DNA from: an uncultured Johnsonella sp.
GTDB lineage: Bacteria; Bacillota; Clostridia; Lachnospirales; Lachnospiraceae
DNA: 63,053 nt
Assembly (NCBI GenBank): GCA_937927235.1
Contig: CALBCM010000040.1
Coordinates: 1 to 63,053, forward strand
Direction: 5' to 3'
A program made the position numbers and the translations under genes. Positions 48,723 to 56,686 of this stretch are shown here, piece after piece (position 1 is the first letter of the stretch; each line of letters starts with the position of its first letter). The notes beneath the pieces are model-generated. The model saw only the letters and a list, made by a program, of their open reading frames with translations, had not been told where the DNA came from and made no database searches.

Positions 48723-50384
48723 TTATTCTAAGGCTTTCCATCTGAAATTAGGTACTACATCAGACCATTTATTAATTCCTATAATCTGCTTTGCAAATTC
48801 GGTATTTTCCAGTGTTGAATCCTTTTTATCTATGTTATAAAAGACCTGCCAAAGCTTACGTCTTGAAGTAGCAATTATTTCGTCACCGCTGTTCATATCA
48901 CATCTCCAAAGTCCGAATGAAAGGCTGTCCCTTACTTCTACAGGGGCATCGACCTGCCTGCTCACTATATAAGCGTCTATATAGGGATTTGAATCTACCA
49001 GATAGTAGGAATAGGCATATGCGGCTGCCTGCAAATCTTCAACATTTCCTCTGGTCTTGCTGGTAGCAGTAAATCCCTGCTCGGTCAGAATTATATGTCT
49101 TACATGACCTGTAGGCTCTTTAAGTGCTTCCTGATTAAAATAATCGGTTAATACTGAAAGGTTGTTAAAATTAATTACCGGTGACTCAAAATCCTTTGTA
49201 TGCTGAGTAGGATCGTCATCCCAGAACTCAGGCTCTGTAAGCGGGTTAGGATAGGGGTGGTATGCAATTCCCCAGCTGATATTGCCTTTTTTCTCTACAA
49301 AGGAATTAAAGTAGTCAACAACCTCCTTGCCGCCGTATTTGGTTTTATTGTCTTTCTGCGACGGAGTATTCCAGTAAAAATCAAGAGAAAAATATACTCT
49401 GTCATTTGCACTTGTACTTTTAATCGCAGTATAGAAGAGCCTGAAAGCTTTTTCATAGGTGGCTATATAGCTGGAAATATCTCTTTCACCTATGTAGTTC
49501 CAGTACTGATTATTAATCTCATTGCCTATAATCCAGTTTGAAATTTTCCCGTGATTGGGGTCGCTGCCATCATATCTTTGTGCAAGAAAGGCTGCTATCG
49601 CCTTAGTTTTTTCAAACCCTTCCTTAGTTTCCGCATTAAACATATAATAAAGCGCATTATCAACCTTCGGAGTTCCCTTAATGAAGAGGTCAGGCTCGTT
49701 AGGATTATAGCCGTTAAGTATAATTGCACTTACAGTCATGCTCTTATTTGAAAGAGCGCTTATAGTTCTGTCATAGTTTTCCATGACCTCTTTATTAAAA
49801 TGATAGGTCTTGCCCTCGTATTCAAAGTCAATGCCTTCACCGAGGATCTGGTGAAAAGCTATGTTGGTAGCCACATGCTTTACACCAAGCTCAAAAGCAT
49901 CGGCAAGCATGTTGATTTCAATGTTGAGTCCCTTTTTAGTAAGAGGGTCGTTAAAGGGGGAGGTATTTTTAGCTACCGCTTCAGGATTTGTAATATATCT
50001 CGGCTCACTTACTGCCACATATTTGCTTCCGTCATATACTGCCATGACAAAGCTGCTGTAAAGCCTGTCAGAGTCGGTGTTATAATTAAGTGAAAACACC
50101 GCATTCGCATTTCCCGGCTCCAAAGCTTGAATATAGTCGGTTCTTGCTCCTATTTCATTTTCGTAAGCTTTTAATTCAAAAAGATAGTATTTACCGTCAG
50201 TTCCCTGCATATCTGAGGAATTTTCAGCTTTGATTTGTACATTCTGTTTATCTTCAGTTACAACTGCTTCAGTGATTCTTGATTTTGCACTTATTTCCTC
50301 AGCCTGAGAGGTCAGGGTACAAAAGGCTAAGCCTGTCATAATAATCAGGGCAGAAATTTTGCCTAATAGTTTAATTCTCTTCAT
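48723..50384 (-). CDS. Secreted glycoside-hydrolase-like protein (DUF5722-like)
   Basis: A 553-residue protein from the ATG at 50384; GAAAGGAT lies about 7 bases upstream, better than the start at 50399. It has a Sec signal peptide (basic MKRIK, hydrophobic stretch to FCTLTSQAEE), a small beta-rich domain (about 35-140) and a TIM-barrel-like part. Visible motifs are NIAFHQILGEG, KISNWIIGNEINNQYWNY (acid/base-like NE), SWGIAYHPYPNPLTEPEFW and HIILTEQGFTAT (nucleophile-like TEQG), as in clan-A glycosidases. From memory it resembles DUF5722 proteins of Lachnospiraceae. Substrate unknown; it is exported and may act on a polysaccharide. Confidence 0.65.
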   Translation of the reverse strand: MKRIKLLGKISALIIMTGLAFCTLTSQAEEISAKSRITEAVVTEDKQNVQIKAENSSDMQGTDGKYYLFELKAYENEIGARTDYIQALEPGNANAVFSLNYNTDSDRLYSSFVMAVYDGSKYVAVSEPRYITNPEAVAKNTSPFNDPLTKKGLNIEINMLADAFELGVKHVATNIAFHQILGEGIDFEYEGKTYHFNKEVMENYDRTISALSNKSMTVSAIILNGYNPNEPDLFIKGTPKVDNALYYMFNAETKEGFEKTKAIAAFLAQRYDGSDPNHGKISNWIIGNEINNQYWNYIGERDISSYIATYEKAFRLFYTAIKSTSANDRVYFSLDFYWNTPSQKDNKTKYGGKEVVDYFNSFVEKKGNISWGIAYHPYPNPLTEPEFWDDDPTQHTKDFESPVINFNNLSVLTDYFNQEALKEPTGHVRHIILTEQGFTATSKTRGNVEDLQAAAYAYSYYLVDSNPYIDAYIVSRQVDAPVEVRDSLSFGLWRCDMNSGDEIIATSRRKLWQVFYNIDKKDSTLENTEFAKQIIGINKWSDVVPNFRWKALE

Positions 50385-50550
50385 TTTGTATCCTTTCAAA
50401 AATTAATTTGTCTTATTATACCTTTTTATTACTACCAAAACAATTAAATTTTTATAACAGTATTCTGACATTGTTTTTCAGAAAAACAATACAGCACAAA
50501 AAGCACCGCTGTGCTGCGATGCTGAAATGTGAAAATCGTAGTCAGGTATT

Positions 50551-51102
50551 TTAAAAATCTTCCTCCTCAATTTTAGTTCTGCTGTTGTCGTGTTTGGAGC
50601 TATCGCTATGTAACATGCCGCTGTTTTCATTTGACACTTCCTCAAGGGTATCAGATAATTCCAGTGATGTATCCTTTACAACAGTTATATTGGATTTGAC
50701 GCCGGCATCTGAACCCTGAGCTTTTTCGGTCTTAACCTTTTCAGAAACGGATTTTACTGTATCGCCTGCAAGAGAGGAGGCTGATGAGGCATTTTCAAGC
50801 AGAATATTCCCTACATCCTTAAGCATTTCCTTAGCCGCACCTGCCATGCCTTTAGCCGCTTTTGCGGTGTCCTTGGCTGCGACTATAAAATCATCCTTGT
50901 CAGAGCTTAAAGCTACATAATTTCTGCTTGGCTCTTTTTTTGATTTAAATACAGCTTCCTCATCTTCATCCTCAAATTCATGAAATTCCGATTCAAGCTC
51001 TTTATGATATGCATTGTATTGAAGAAGGTATGAAACTCCTGCCGCAACCGCTCCTGCAATCGCCGCAAATACGAATAAACCGCCAATTCCTCTTTTTGCC
51101 AT
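50551..51102 (-). CDS. Unknown membrane-anchored protein with amphipathic Ala/Lys repeats
   Basis: No family was recognised. The 183 residues start with a glycine/alanine-rich membrane helix (about 6-26), then an acidic segment (FHEFEDEDEEA), then an Ala/Lys/Ser-rich stretch (about 70-125) with AAKDTAKAAKGMAGAAKEM and a predicted amphipathic helix similar in character to YtxH-type or LEA-like proteins. The C-terminus is hydrophilic. GGAG lies upstream on the minus strand. It may sit at the membrane under stress; this is only a resemblance in composition. Confidence 0.6.
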   Translation of the reverse strand: MAKRGIGGLFVFAAIAGAVAAGVSYLLQYNAYHKELESEFHEFEDEDEEAVFKSKKEPSRNYVALSSDKDDFIVAAKDTAKAAKGMAGAAKEMLKDVGNILLENASSASSLAGDTVKSVSEKVKTEKAQGSDAGVKSNITVVKDTSLELSDTLEEVSNENSGMLHSDSSKHDNSRTKIEEEDF

Positions 51103-51400
51103 ACTTTTAATCTCCTTTAATAATTATATTTTAAGATAATTTTGTATGTATAATTATTATACATAACAGGCTTTGATTTTTGAGATTCTTATCTATATAT
51201 TATTATAGCATAGATTTACTATTTTACTAAGCAGATATTTTTTCCCGATTTCAACATAATTTCAATATAGATTGCCTTATTATCTGAATATCGCAAATCT
51301 GTTGATTCTCAATCCGGCATTTTGAATTTGCAAAGCCTGAGGATTATCGTGCGCATAGGCTCAGGCAGAGAAAATTTTACAATTTATTTTTTAAAACAGC
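51103..51400. other. Intergenic region before the zinc operon
   Basis: About 300 bases without a gene. It carries ATTATTATACATAA-like dyads near 51150-51170 next to the start of the minus-strand gene, and TTTGCAAA at about 51327-51334, a palindrome resembling the operator core at 51431. Nothing else is clear. Confidence 0.3.
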
Positions 51401-51443
51401 TTGACAGCGAAAGTAAAACTGTGTAAAATTGCAAAAGATTTGC
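51401..51443 (+). promoter_or_regulatory. Promoter and palindrome at the Fur-family regulator gene
   Basis: TTGACA (51401-51406), 17 bases, TAAAAT (51424-51429). GCAAA-AGA-TTTGC (51431-51443) is a palindrome overlapping the transcription start region, with further A/T symmetry outside. Its place suits autoregulation by the Fur/Zur-like protein (inference). Confidence 0.6.
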
Positions 51444-51485
51444 GTTTTGTATTTTTCTTTATGCAAAGTGAAAAGGGAGGAAACC

Positions 51486-51896
51486 ATGCAGAAGGAATAC
51501 CGCACTAAAGCAAAAAATGAGATAATGGATTATATTTTATCAAATAAACACAGGAGGTTTTCAGCTTCAGAAATCTACGAATATATTAAGGACAAAGGAA
51601 GGAATACCAATCTTACTACTGTTTACCGAAACCTTGACAAGCTTACTGAAGCCGGAATCCTGCTTAAAATAAAAAACTCAAGTGATGATTACAGTGTTTA
51701 CCAGCTTTTAGACCCTGAGGGAGGCTGTGACGAGCATTTGCATATCCAGTGTAAAGGCTGTGGAGGCATCTATCATCTTGAGGGGGAGGCTATGGATAAG
51801 ATACGTACTTATCTTTTAGATGAATGCGGATATTCGCTTATATGCAGTGATTGCGTTCTCTTAGGCTATTGTAAGGAATGCAGAACAGAAAAATAA
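51486..51896 (+). CDS. Fur-family metalloregulator, probably zinc-responsive (Zur-like)
   Basis: The 136-residue repressor starts at the ATG at 51486 (GGGAGG upstream); an in-frame codon at 51429 would include the ribosome binding site. The DNA-binding half has HRRFSASEIYEYIK and LTTVYRNLDKLTEAGIL. The dimerisation half has HLHIQCKGCGGIYHLE and SDCVLLGYCKEC, two Cys pairs forming a structural zinc site. It lies 56 bases before a zinc-uptake operon, which favours Zur over Fur or PerR. Confidence 0.87.
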   Translation: MQKEYRTKAKNEIMDYILSNKHRRFSASEIYEYIKDKGRNTNLTTVYRNLDKLTEAGILLKIKNSSDDYSVYQLLDPEGGCDEHLHIQCKGCGGIYHLEGEAMDKIRTYLLDECGYSLICSDCVLLGYCKECRTEK

Positions 51897-51952
51897 ATAA
51901 GGATTCTGCATTTACCTGGCAGAAAAGTTTATAACAGAAAGGGTTAAGTTTT

Positions 51953-53095
51953 ATGAAAAAAAGAGGTTTATTTAAAATAGTATCAGCAGTGCTTATGTCA
52001 GCTTTTCTTGTGGCAGGCTGTACCTCCACTAAAGGCACAGGCTCAGTAAGTTCAGATTCAACAAGTGCAAATTCGGAAAGCTCCAGCTCCGACAAAGGCT
52101 CTTCTGCTAAAATAGATTCAGATAAAAAGAAGCTGTCAGTAGTTTGTACTATATTTCCTGAATATGATTGGGTAAAGGAAATTATAGCGGGCAAAGAAGA
52201 TAAGTATGAGGTTACAATGCTTCTTGACAAAGGCACAGATTTACACAGCTATCAGCCAACGGCTGATGACATAGCAAAGATTTCAGCCTGTGATTTGTTT
52301 ATCTATGTAGGAGGAGAATCTGACGGCTGGGTGGATGATGCGCTTAAGGAATCAAGCAACCCGAATATGCAGGTAATCAATCTTATGGGAGTAATGGGTG
52401 ACAGTGCTAAGGAAGAAGAAGTCAAAGAGGGCATGCAGGCTGAGGAGGAGCACGACCATGACCATGACGGCGAGGCGGCAGAGCACGACCACGACCATGA
52501 CAAAGAAGCAAATCATGATCACGATCATGACCACGACAATACTGACGAGGCAGAGATAGAGTATGATGAGCATGTATGGCTTTCATTAAGGAATACTAAA
52601 AAGCTTGTAGCTGAGATAGAAAAAGCTGTCGAGAAAATAGATGCTGAAAACAAGCAGGCTTATGAGGAGAATACAAGAAAATATTTATCAAAGCTTGATG
52701 AGCTTGATAAGGAATATGAAAAGGCTGTAGCCGAGGCAAAGAGAAAAACCGTACTTTTCGGTGACCGTTTTCCTTTCAGATATATGGTAGATGATTATGG
52801 ACTTGACTATTATGCGGCATTTGTAGGCTGTAGCGCAGAAACGGAGGCAAGCTTCAATACAGTGGTATTCCTTGCAAATAAGGTGGATGAACTTAATCTT
52901 CCGGTAGTACTCACTATAGAAAAATCTGACCAGAAGATTGCAAAAACAATCATTGAGAATACAAAGGAAAAGAATCAGAAGATTGAAGTAATGAATTCAT
53001 TGCAGTCAGTAACAGGTGATGAAGCAAAAAATGGTACTTCATATTATAGTGTTATGAAGGATAATCTTGAAGTATTAAAAAAAGCACTTAACTAA
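51953..53095 (+). CDS. znuA: Zinc ABC transporter substrate-binding lipoprotein
   Basis: The 380-residue ZnuA/AdcA-type protein has a lipobox in FLVAGCTST and a Ser/Asp-rich spacer. The cluster A-1 metal-binding core follows: VVCTIFPEYDWVKEI, DKGTDLHSYQPTADDI (His ligand), a long His/Asp-rich loop (about 163-202) with repeated HDHDHD, DEHVWLSLRN (His ligand), and GDRFPFRYMVDDYGLDYYAAF. The His-rich loop is typical of zinc rather than manganese binders. Metal goes to ZnuB/ZnuC encoded next. Confidence 0.92.
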   Translation: MKKRGLFKIVSAVLMSAFLVAGCTSTKGTGSVSSDSTSANSESSSSDKGSSAKIDSDKKKLSVVCTIFPEYDWVKEIIAGKEDKYEVTMLLDKGTDLHSYQPTADDIAKISACDLFIYVGGESDGWVDDALKESSNPNMQVINLMGVMGDSAKEEEVKEGMQAEEEHDHDHDGEAAEHDHDHDKEANHDHDHDHDNTDEAEIEYDEHVWLSLRNTKKLVAEIEKAVEKIDAENKQAYEENTRKYLSKLDELDKEYEKAVAEAKRKTVLFGDRFPFRYMVDDYGLDYYAAFVGCSAETEASFNTVVFLANKVDELNLPVVLTIEKSDQKIAKTIIENTKEKNQKIEVMNSLQSVTGDEAKNGTSYYSVMKDNLEVLKKALN

Positions 53096-53173
53096 AAATA
53101 AATAAAAGAATAAGTAAAAGGAGGAATTGCTGCTAAAATTAAATATAAAATCAAAGATCAGTTAAACAAATAC

Positions 53174-53208
53174 AGGCAGTTTCCTGCTTTAAAAACGTAG
53201 AGCTTTAA
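53174..53208 (+). repeat. 35-base leader element, copy B
   Basis: Same length as the element at 21674 and identical at 27 of 35 positions, including the first 7 (AGGCAGT) and the last 10 (AGAGCTTTAA). It lies 38 bases before the proposed znuC ATG. Its presence may explain the unusually long gap (151 bases) between znuA and znuC. Confidence 0.45.
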
Positions 53209-53246
53209 GTGGTGTGTTAAGTATATTATTTTTAGCAGCAGGCAGT

Positions 53247-53951
53247 ATGTCATTTATAGATTGCAGGAATTTAGTCCTTGGCTATGACGGCAATGTAGTA
53301 AGCAGGGATATAAATTTCAGTGTAGAAGAAGGCGACTATCTTTGCATCTTAGGTGAAAACGGTGCAGGAAAAAGTACGCTTATGAAGACGCTGCTGCATT
53401 TAATAGAGCCCGTTTCCGGACAGATAGTTTACGGAAGCGGGCTTAGACCGTATGAAATAGGCTATTTGCCGCAGCAGACCCCGGTACAGAGAGATTTTCC
53501 GGCTTCAGTTTTAGAGGTGGTACTTTCCGGCTGCCTTTCAAAGCTTAAATTAAGATTTTTTTATTCAGCCGCTGAAAAAAAGGCTGCAAGAGAAAATATG
53601 GAAAGACTGGATATATGGGATTTAAGGAAAAAAAGCTATAGAAATTTATCAGGAGGACAGCAGCAAAGAGTGTTGCTGGCAAGAGCTTTATGTGCAACTT
53701 CAAAGCTTCTTATCCTTGACGAGCCTGTAAGCGGGCTTGACCCTAAGGTAACTTTAAATTTTTATGAGCTGATAAAAAAGCTTAATTCTGAAGGACTTAC
53801 AATAATAATGGTTTCACATGATTTTGATGCCGCTCTTTCGTATGCGGATAAGATACTTCATATAGGAAATAAGCAGCTTTATTTCGGAGGAGTTTCCGAG
53901 TATAAAGAAAGTGATGCCTACAGGATGTTTTCAAATTTTGGAGGAGTTTAA
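53247..53951 (+). CDS. znuC: Zinc ABC transporter ATPase
   Basis: The 234-residue ATPase from the ATG at 53247 has Walker A GENGAGKST, Q-loop LPQQTPVQRDFP, signature LSGGQQQRVLLARAL, Walker B LLILDEPVSGLDP and switch His in MVSHDFD. A GTG at 53214 would add 11 residues but has no ribosome binding site. It drives zinc import with ZnuA and ZnuB. The gap to znuB is 2 bases. Confidence 0.92.
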   Translation: MSFIDCRNLVLGYDGNVVSRDINFSVEEGDYLCILGENGAGKSTLMKTLLHLIEPVSGQIVYGSGLRPYEIGYLPQQTPVQRDFPASVLEVVLSGCLSKLKLRFFYSAAEKKAARENMERLDIWDLRKKSYRNLSGGQQQRVLLARALCATSKLLILDEPVSGLDPKVTLNFYELIKKLNSEGLTIIMVSHDFDAALSYADKILHIGNKQLYFGGVSEYKESDAYRMFSNFGGV

Positions 53952-53953
53952 TT

Positions 53954-54802
53954 TTGGAAAATATTATATCAACCTTGAGTTCATACATGCAGTATTCATT
54001 TGTAAAATATGCAATTATTGTAGGCGTGCTTATAGCTTTGTGCTCATCACTTTTAGGGGTGACCCTTGTGCTTAAAAGATATTCCTACATAGGTGACGGA
54101 CTTTCACATGTAGCTTTCGGGGCTATGGCAATAGCAAATGTACTTGATATGGCAAAGCAGTCTACCCTTATAGTAATGCCTATAACTGTGATTGTGGCAA
54201 TCCTTCTGCTCAGGACAGGGCAGAATAAAAAGATTAACGGAGATGCACTTATTGCCATGCTTTCAGTTGGAGCACTCGCTTTCGGCTATATGATTATGAA
54301 TCTGTTTCCGGCAGGAGCAAATATTTCAGGTGATGTATGTACTACTTTATTTGGCTCAATTTCAATTTTGACGCTTTCAAAAGATGAGGTTGTCATTTGC
54401 ATTGTTATGTCTGTAGTGGTAATCCTTATCTGTATAATATTTTATAACAGAATATTTGCAGTGACCTTTGATGAAAATTTCGCAAAGGCTACAGGGATCA
54501 GGACTGATTGGTTTAACTTGCTGATAGCCGTGATTATAGCCGTGATTATAGTGCTTGGCATGAATCTTGTAGGCTCATTGCTGATTTCAGCTCTTGTCAT
54601 CTTTCCTGCACTGTCTTCCATGAGAATCATAGATAATTTCAGAGGGGTAGTAATAAGCTCTGCGGTCATTTCCGTAGTCTGTTCTCTTTCAGGAATGATT
54701 ATATCGGTGCTTATGTCCACTCCTGTAGGCTCAACTATAGTAGCTGCCAATATTGTAGTATTTATTATATGCTTTGCTGTCGGAAAGGTAAGGGGGATTT
54801 AA
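53954..54802 (+). CDS. znuB: Zinc ABC transporter permease
   Basis: The 282-residue permease of the ABC-3 family starts with TTG at 53954, with GGAGG 10 bases upstream. It has about eight membrane helices with LGVTLVLKRYSYIGDGLSHVAFGAMA, reduced here to its core LKRYSYIGDGLSHVAFG, plus FDENFAKATGIRTDW and GSLLISALVIFPALSS. It completes the zinc importer. A lipoprotein gene follows after 3 bases. Confidence 0.92.
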   Translation: MENIISTLSSYMQYSFVKYAIIVGVLIALCSSLLGVTLVLKRYSYIGDGLSHVAFGAMAIANVLDMAKQSTLIVMPITVIVAILLLRTGQNKKINGDALIAMLSVGALAFGYMIMNLFPAGANISGDVCTTLFGSISILTLSKDEVVICIVMSVVVILICIIFYNRIFAVTFDENFAKATGIRTDWFNLLIAVIIAVIIVLGMNLVGSLLISALVIFPALSSMRIIDNFRGVVISSAVISVVCSLSGMIISVLMSTPVGSTIVAANIVVFIICFAVGKVRGI

Positions 54803-54805
54803 TTT

Positions 54806-55489
54806 ATGAAAATGGTTTATATTTTATCAACGGCACTCGCTTTAAGCCTGACAACAGCGGCCTGTTCCAGTCCCAGAAAATTTCCGTCAAAGAATAACGT
54901 TAAGGACTATATAAATAATCAGATTTCAAGTGAGCAGGGAGAATCGGCTTCAGCTTCTTCATCAAGCTCAGTTGATTCGCCGCTTGCAAATCATGCTACC
55001 GGAGAAGCGGTAGTGGTGGATAACAGTACTCAAGAAGCCAAAGCGGAGGAAAACAGCAAGGCTGCAGCGGAGCCATCTCCTTCCGCTTCTGAAAATTCTT
55101 CGGCAAACAGCGCCAATAATGGTGACGGAAAGGTTGATTATGACCTTACTCAGATGTCGCCGGATATGGTTTATGCCAGCGTATATCAGATGATGGTGGA
55201 GCCTGAAAAATTTGAAGGCAAAACCTTTAAAATGATAGGAACCTATTATTCTACCTGGTATGAGCCCACTGCCAGAAATTATCACTATGTAATTATAGAA
55301 GATGCGGCAGCCTGCTGTGCACAAGGCATAGAATTTGTATGGGGCGACGGCAGCCATGTGTTTCCCGATGAATACCCGAAGGGAAACGTAAGGCTGGAGG
55401 TAACAGGAACCTTCAGAACTTATAAGGAAGAGGGAGATGACAGGCTTTATTGCAGGCTCGAAAATTCGGATATAAGAGAGATTAGTTAA
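54806..55489 (+). CDS. Lipoprotein with OB-fold-like domain, zinc-operon partner
   Basis: The 227-residue protein has a lipobox in LTTAACSS, a Ser/Ala/Glu-rich spacer (about 35-110) and a ~110-residue C-terminal domain. This begins MVYASVYQMMVEPEKFEGKT, continues GTYYSTWYEP and contains the Cys pair AAACCAQGIEFVWGD. The same CC-x-QG-EF pattern occurs in YcgQ/TIGR03943-like proteins linked to zinc homeostasis. Its tight position after znuB suggests an extracytoplasmic zinc accessory role (inference). It ends within TTAAGTATACTTAA (55486-55499), a perfect 14-base palindrome. Confidence 0.75.
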   Translation: MKMVYILSTALALSLTTAACSSPRKFPSKNNVKDYINNQISSEQGESASASSSSSVDSPLANHATGEAVVVDNSTQEAKAEENSKAAAEPSPSASENSSANSANNGDGKVDYDLTQMSPDMVYASVYQMMVEPEKFEGKTFKMIGTYYSTWYEPTARNYHYVIIEDAAACCAQGIEFVWGDGSHVFPDEYPKGNVRLEVTGTFRTYKEEGDDRLYCRLENSDIREIS

Positions 55490-55527
55490 GTATACTTAAA
55501 TATATAGGAAAATATCATATTGAGACG

Positions 55528-55635
55528 GTGCCTGCTTTACTAAAATATAAAAAAATGTTATAATGCAGCTACAAAATATGGAGGATTTTTTGATAAAAGT
55601 ATCTATACTTAAATTTTTATTTTAGGGACAGGCAC
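55528..55635. repeat. Small inverted-repeat element (MITE-like or large hairpin)
   Basis: GTGCCTG (55528-55534) and CAGGCAC (55629-55635) are perfect inverted ends. Just inside, TAAAATA (55541-55547) matches TATTTTA on the other arm. The interior contains TATAAT, GGAGG and a TTG-started 11-codon frame (MIKVSILKFLF), plus AAGTAT-CT-ATACTT. No target-site duplication is visible. It may be a worn transposon remnant or a leader that folds into one hairpin before the nitroreductase gene. Confidence 0.45.
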
Positions 55636-55674
55636 TATTATTAAATAAATGTAGAGAGAAAGAGGAAAATCAAT

Positions 55675-56544
55675 ATGAATTTTGAAAACTTAATTGAAAA
55701 GAGGCAGTCTATCCGCTCGTTTCATGATAAAGCCGTGTCAGAGGCACAGCTTGCACAGCTGGGCGAGTACTTCAATAAGGAAGAGGCTCTGGTAAGGGGA
55801 ATTGAAACCCGACTTTTGTATGCTGTAAAGGATGCCGGCTCCAGACTGGAGGGAATCGCAGGCTATAGGGGAAATGCATTTTTTGCACCTGCCTATCTTT
55901 TGATTCTTTCCGAGAAAAAAGAAGGCTATCTGGAAAATGCCGGATTTATGGGAGAGCATCTTTTGCTCAAGCTTACTGATATGGGATTGTCAGGCTGTTG
56001 GCTCACAGTGGACAATCCTGAGGTGGTTAAAAAAGCTCTGCTTTTGGATTCTCCTCTGGAGGTGGCGGTGGTCATTGCCATAGGCTACGGCAAAGAGGAA
56101 AGAAGTACTACAAGAGTAGATATTCTTACTCCTTCAAATGTAAAATTTGAAAGCAGACAGGGACATGTAGCACCTAAGATTTCTCAGGAGGAAATGGTTT
56201 ATAACGAAACCTTCGGCACATCGGCTGTCTGGGAGGAGGAGCGCTTTGACCCTTATTTAGATAAGGCACTGTACGCTGCAAGCTTGGCTCCAGCCTTTTT
56301 AAACCGTCAAAGCTATCGTTATCTGATGAAAGGCAACCGCCTGTATTTGCTGGCAGGAGGGGATGATATGACCTCAGAAAGAGATGGAGCATTGAATTTG
56401 GGTGCCACGATGCTGAATTTTCATATTGTGTATTCACAGTATATGCATCAGGGAGACGGCTGGGAGCTTGGCGAGTCGGGAGATCGGGAAGCTATGAAGC
56501 TTCCGCAAGATTACAGGATTGCGGCAAGCTATAAGCTGTGGTAA
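55675..56544 (+). CDS. Nitroreductase-family flavoprotein (TM1586-like)
   Basis: The 289-residue FMN-dependent oxidoreductase starts FENLIEKRQSIRSFHDKAVSE, has MGEHLLLKLTDMGLSGCWLTVDN and IAIGYGKEERST, and a C-terminal second half typical of the putative TM nitroreductase family (single-chain pseudo-dimer). The Arg and Ser of RQSIRSF contact FMN phosphate in this superfamily. Substrate unknown. It is probably a single gene with an AGAGGAAA ribosome binding site. Confidence 0.85.
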   Translation: MNFENLIEKRQSIRSFHDKAVSEAQLAQLGEYFNKEEALVRGIETRLLYAVKDAGSRLEGIAGYRGNAFFAPAYLLILSEKKEGYLENAGFMGEHLLLKLTDMGLSGCWLTVDNPEVVKKALLLDSPLEVAVVIAIGYGKEERSTTRVDILTPSNVKFESRQGHVAPKISQEEMVYNETFGTSAVWEEERFDPYLDKALYAASLAPAFLNRQSYRYLMKGNRLYLLAGGDDMTSERDGALNLGATMLNFHIVYSQYMHQGDGWELGESGDREAMKLPQDYRIAASYKLW

Positions 56545-56686
56545 ATATTTTTAATAAAATATTTAAAAAAATTTATTTGTTCTTAATTGATTGAAGTAGT
56601 TAAAAATGCTATTATTTTATTGTAAGCCGGCTTATATTTGACTCGTTATAACCATCTCAGAAGCTCTTTAAGGAGGGGATACTGTT

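Noticed and set aside
52442..52560. Repeat expansion or CRISPR-like array in CAC/GAC-rich DNA
   Set aside because: It is the codon pattern of the His/Asp-rich metal-binding loop of ZnuA.
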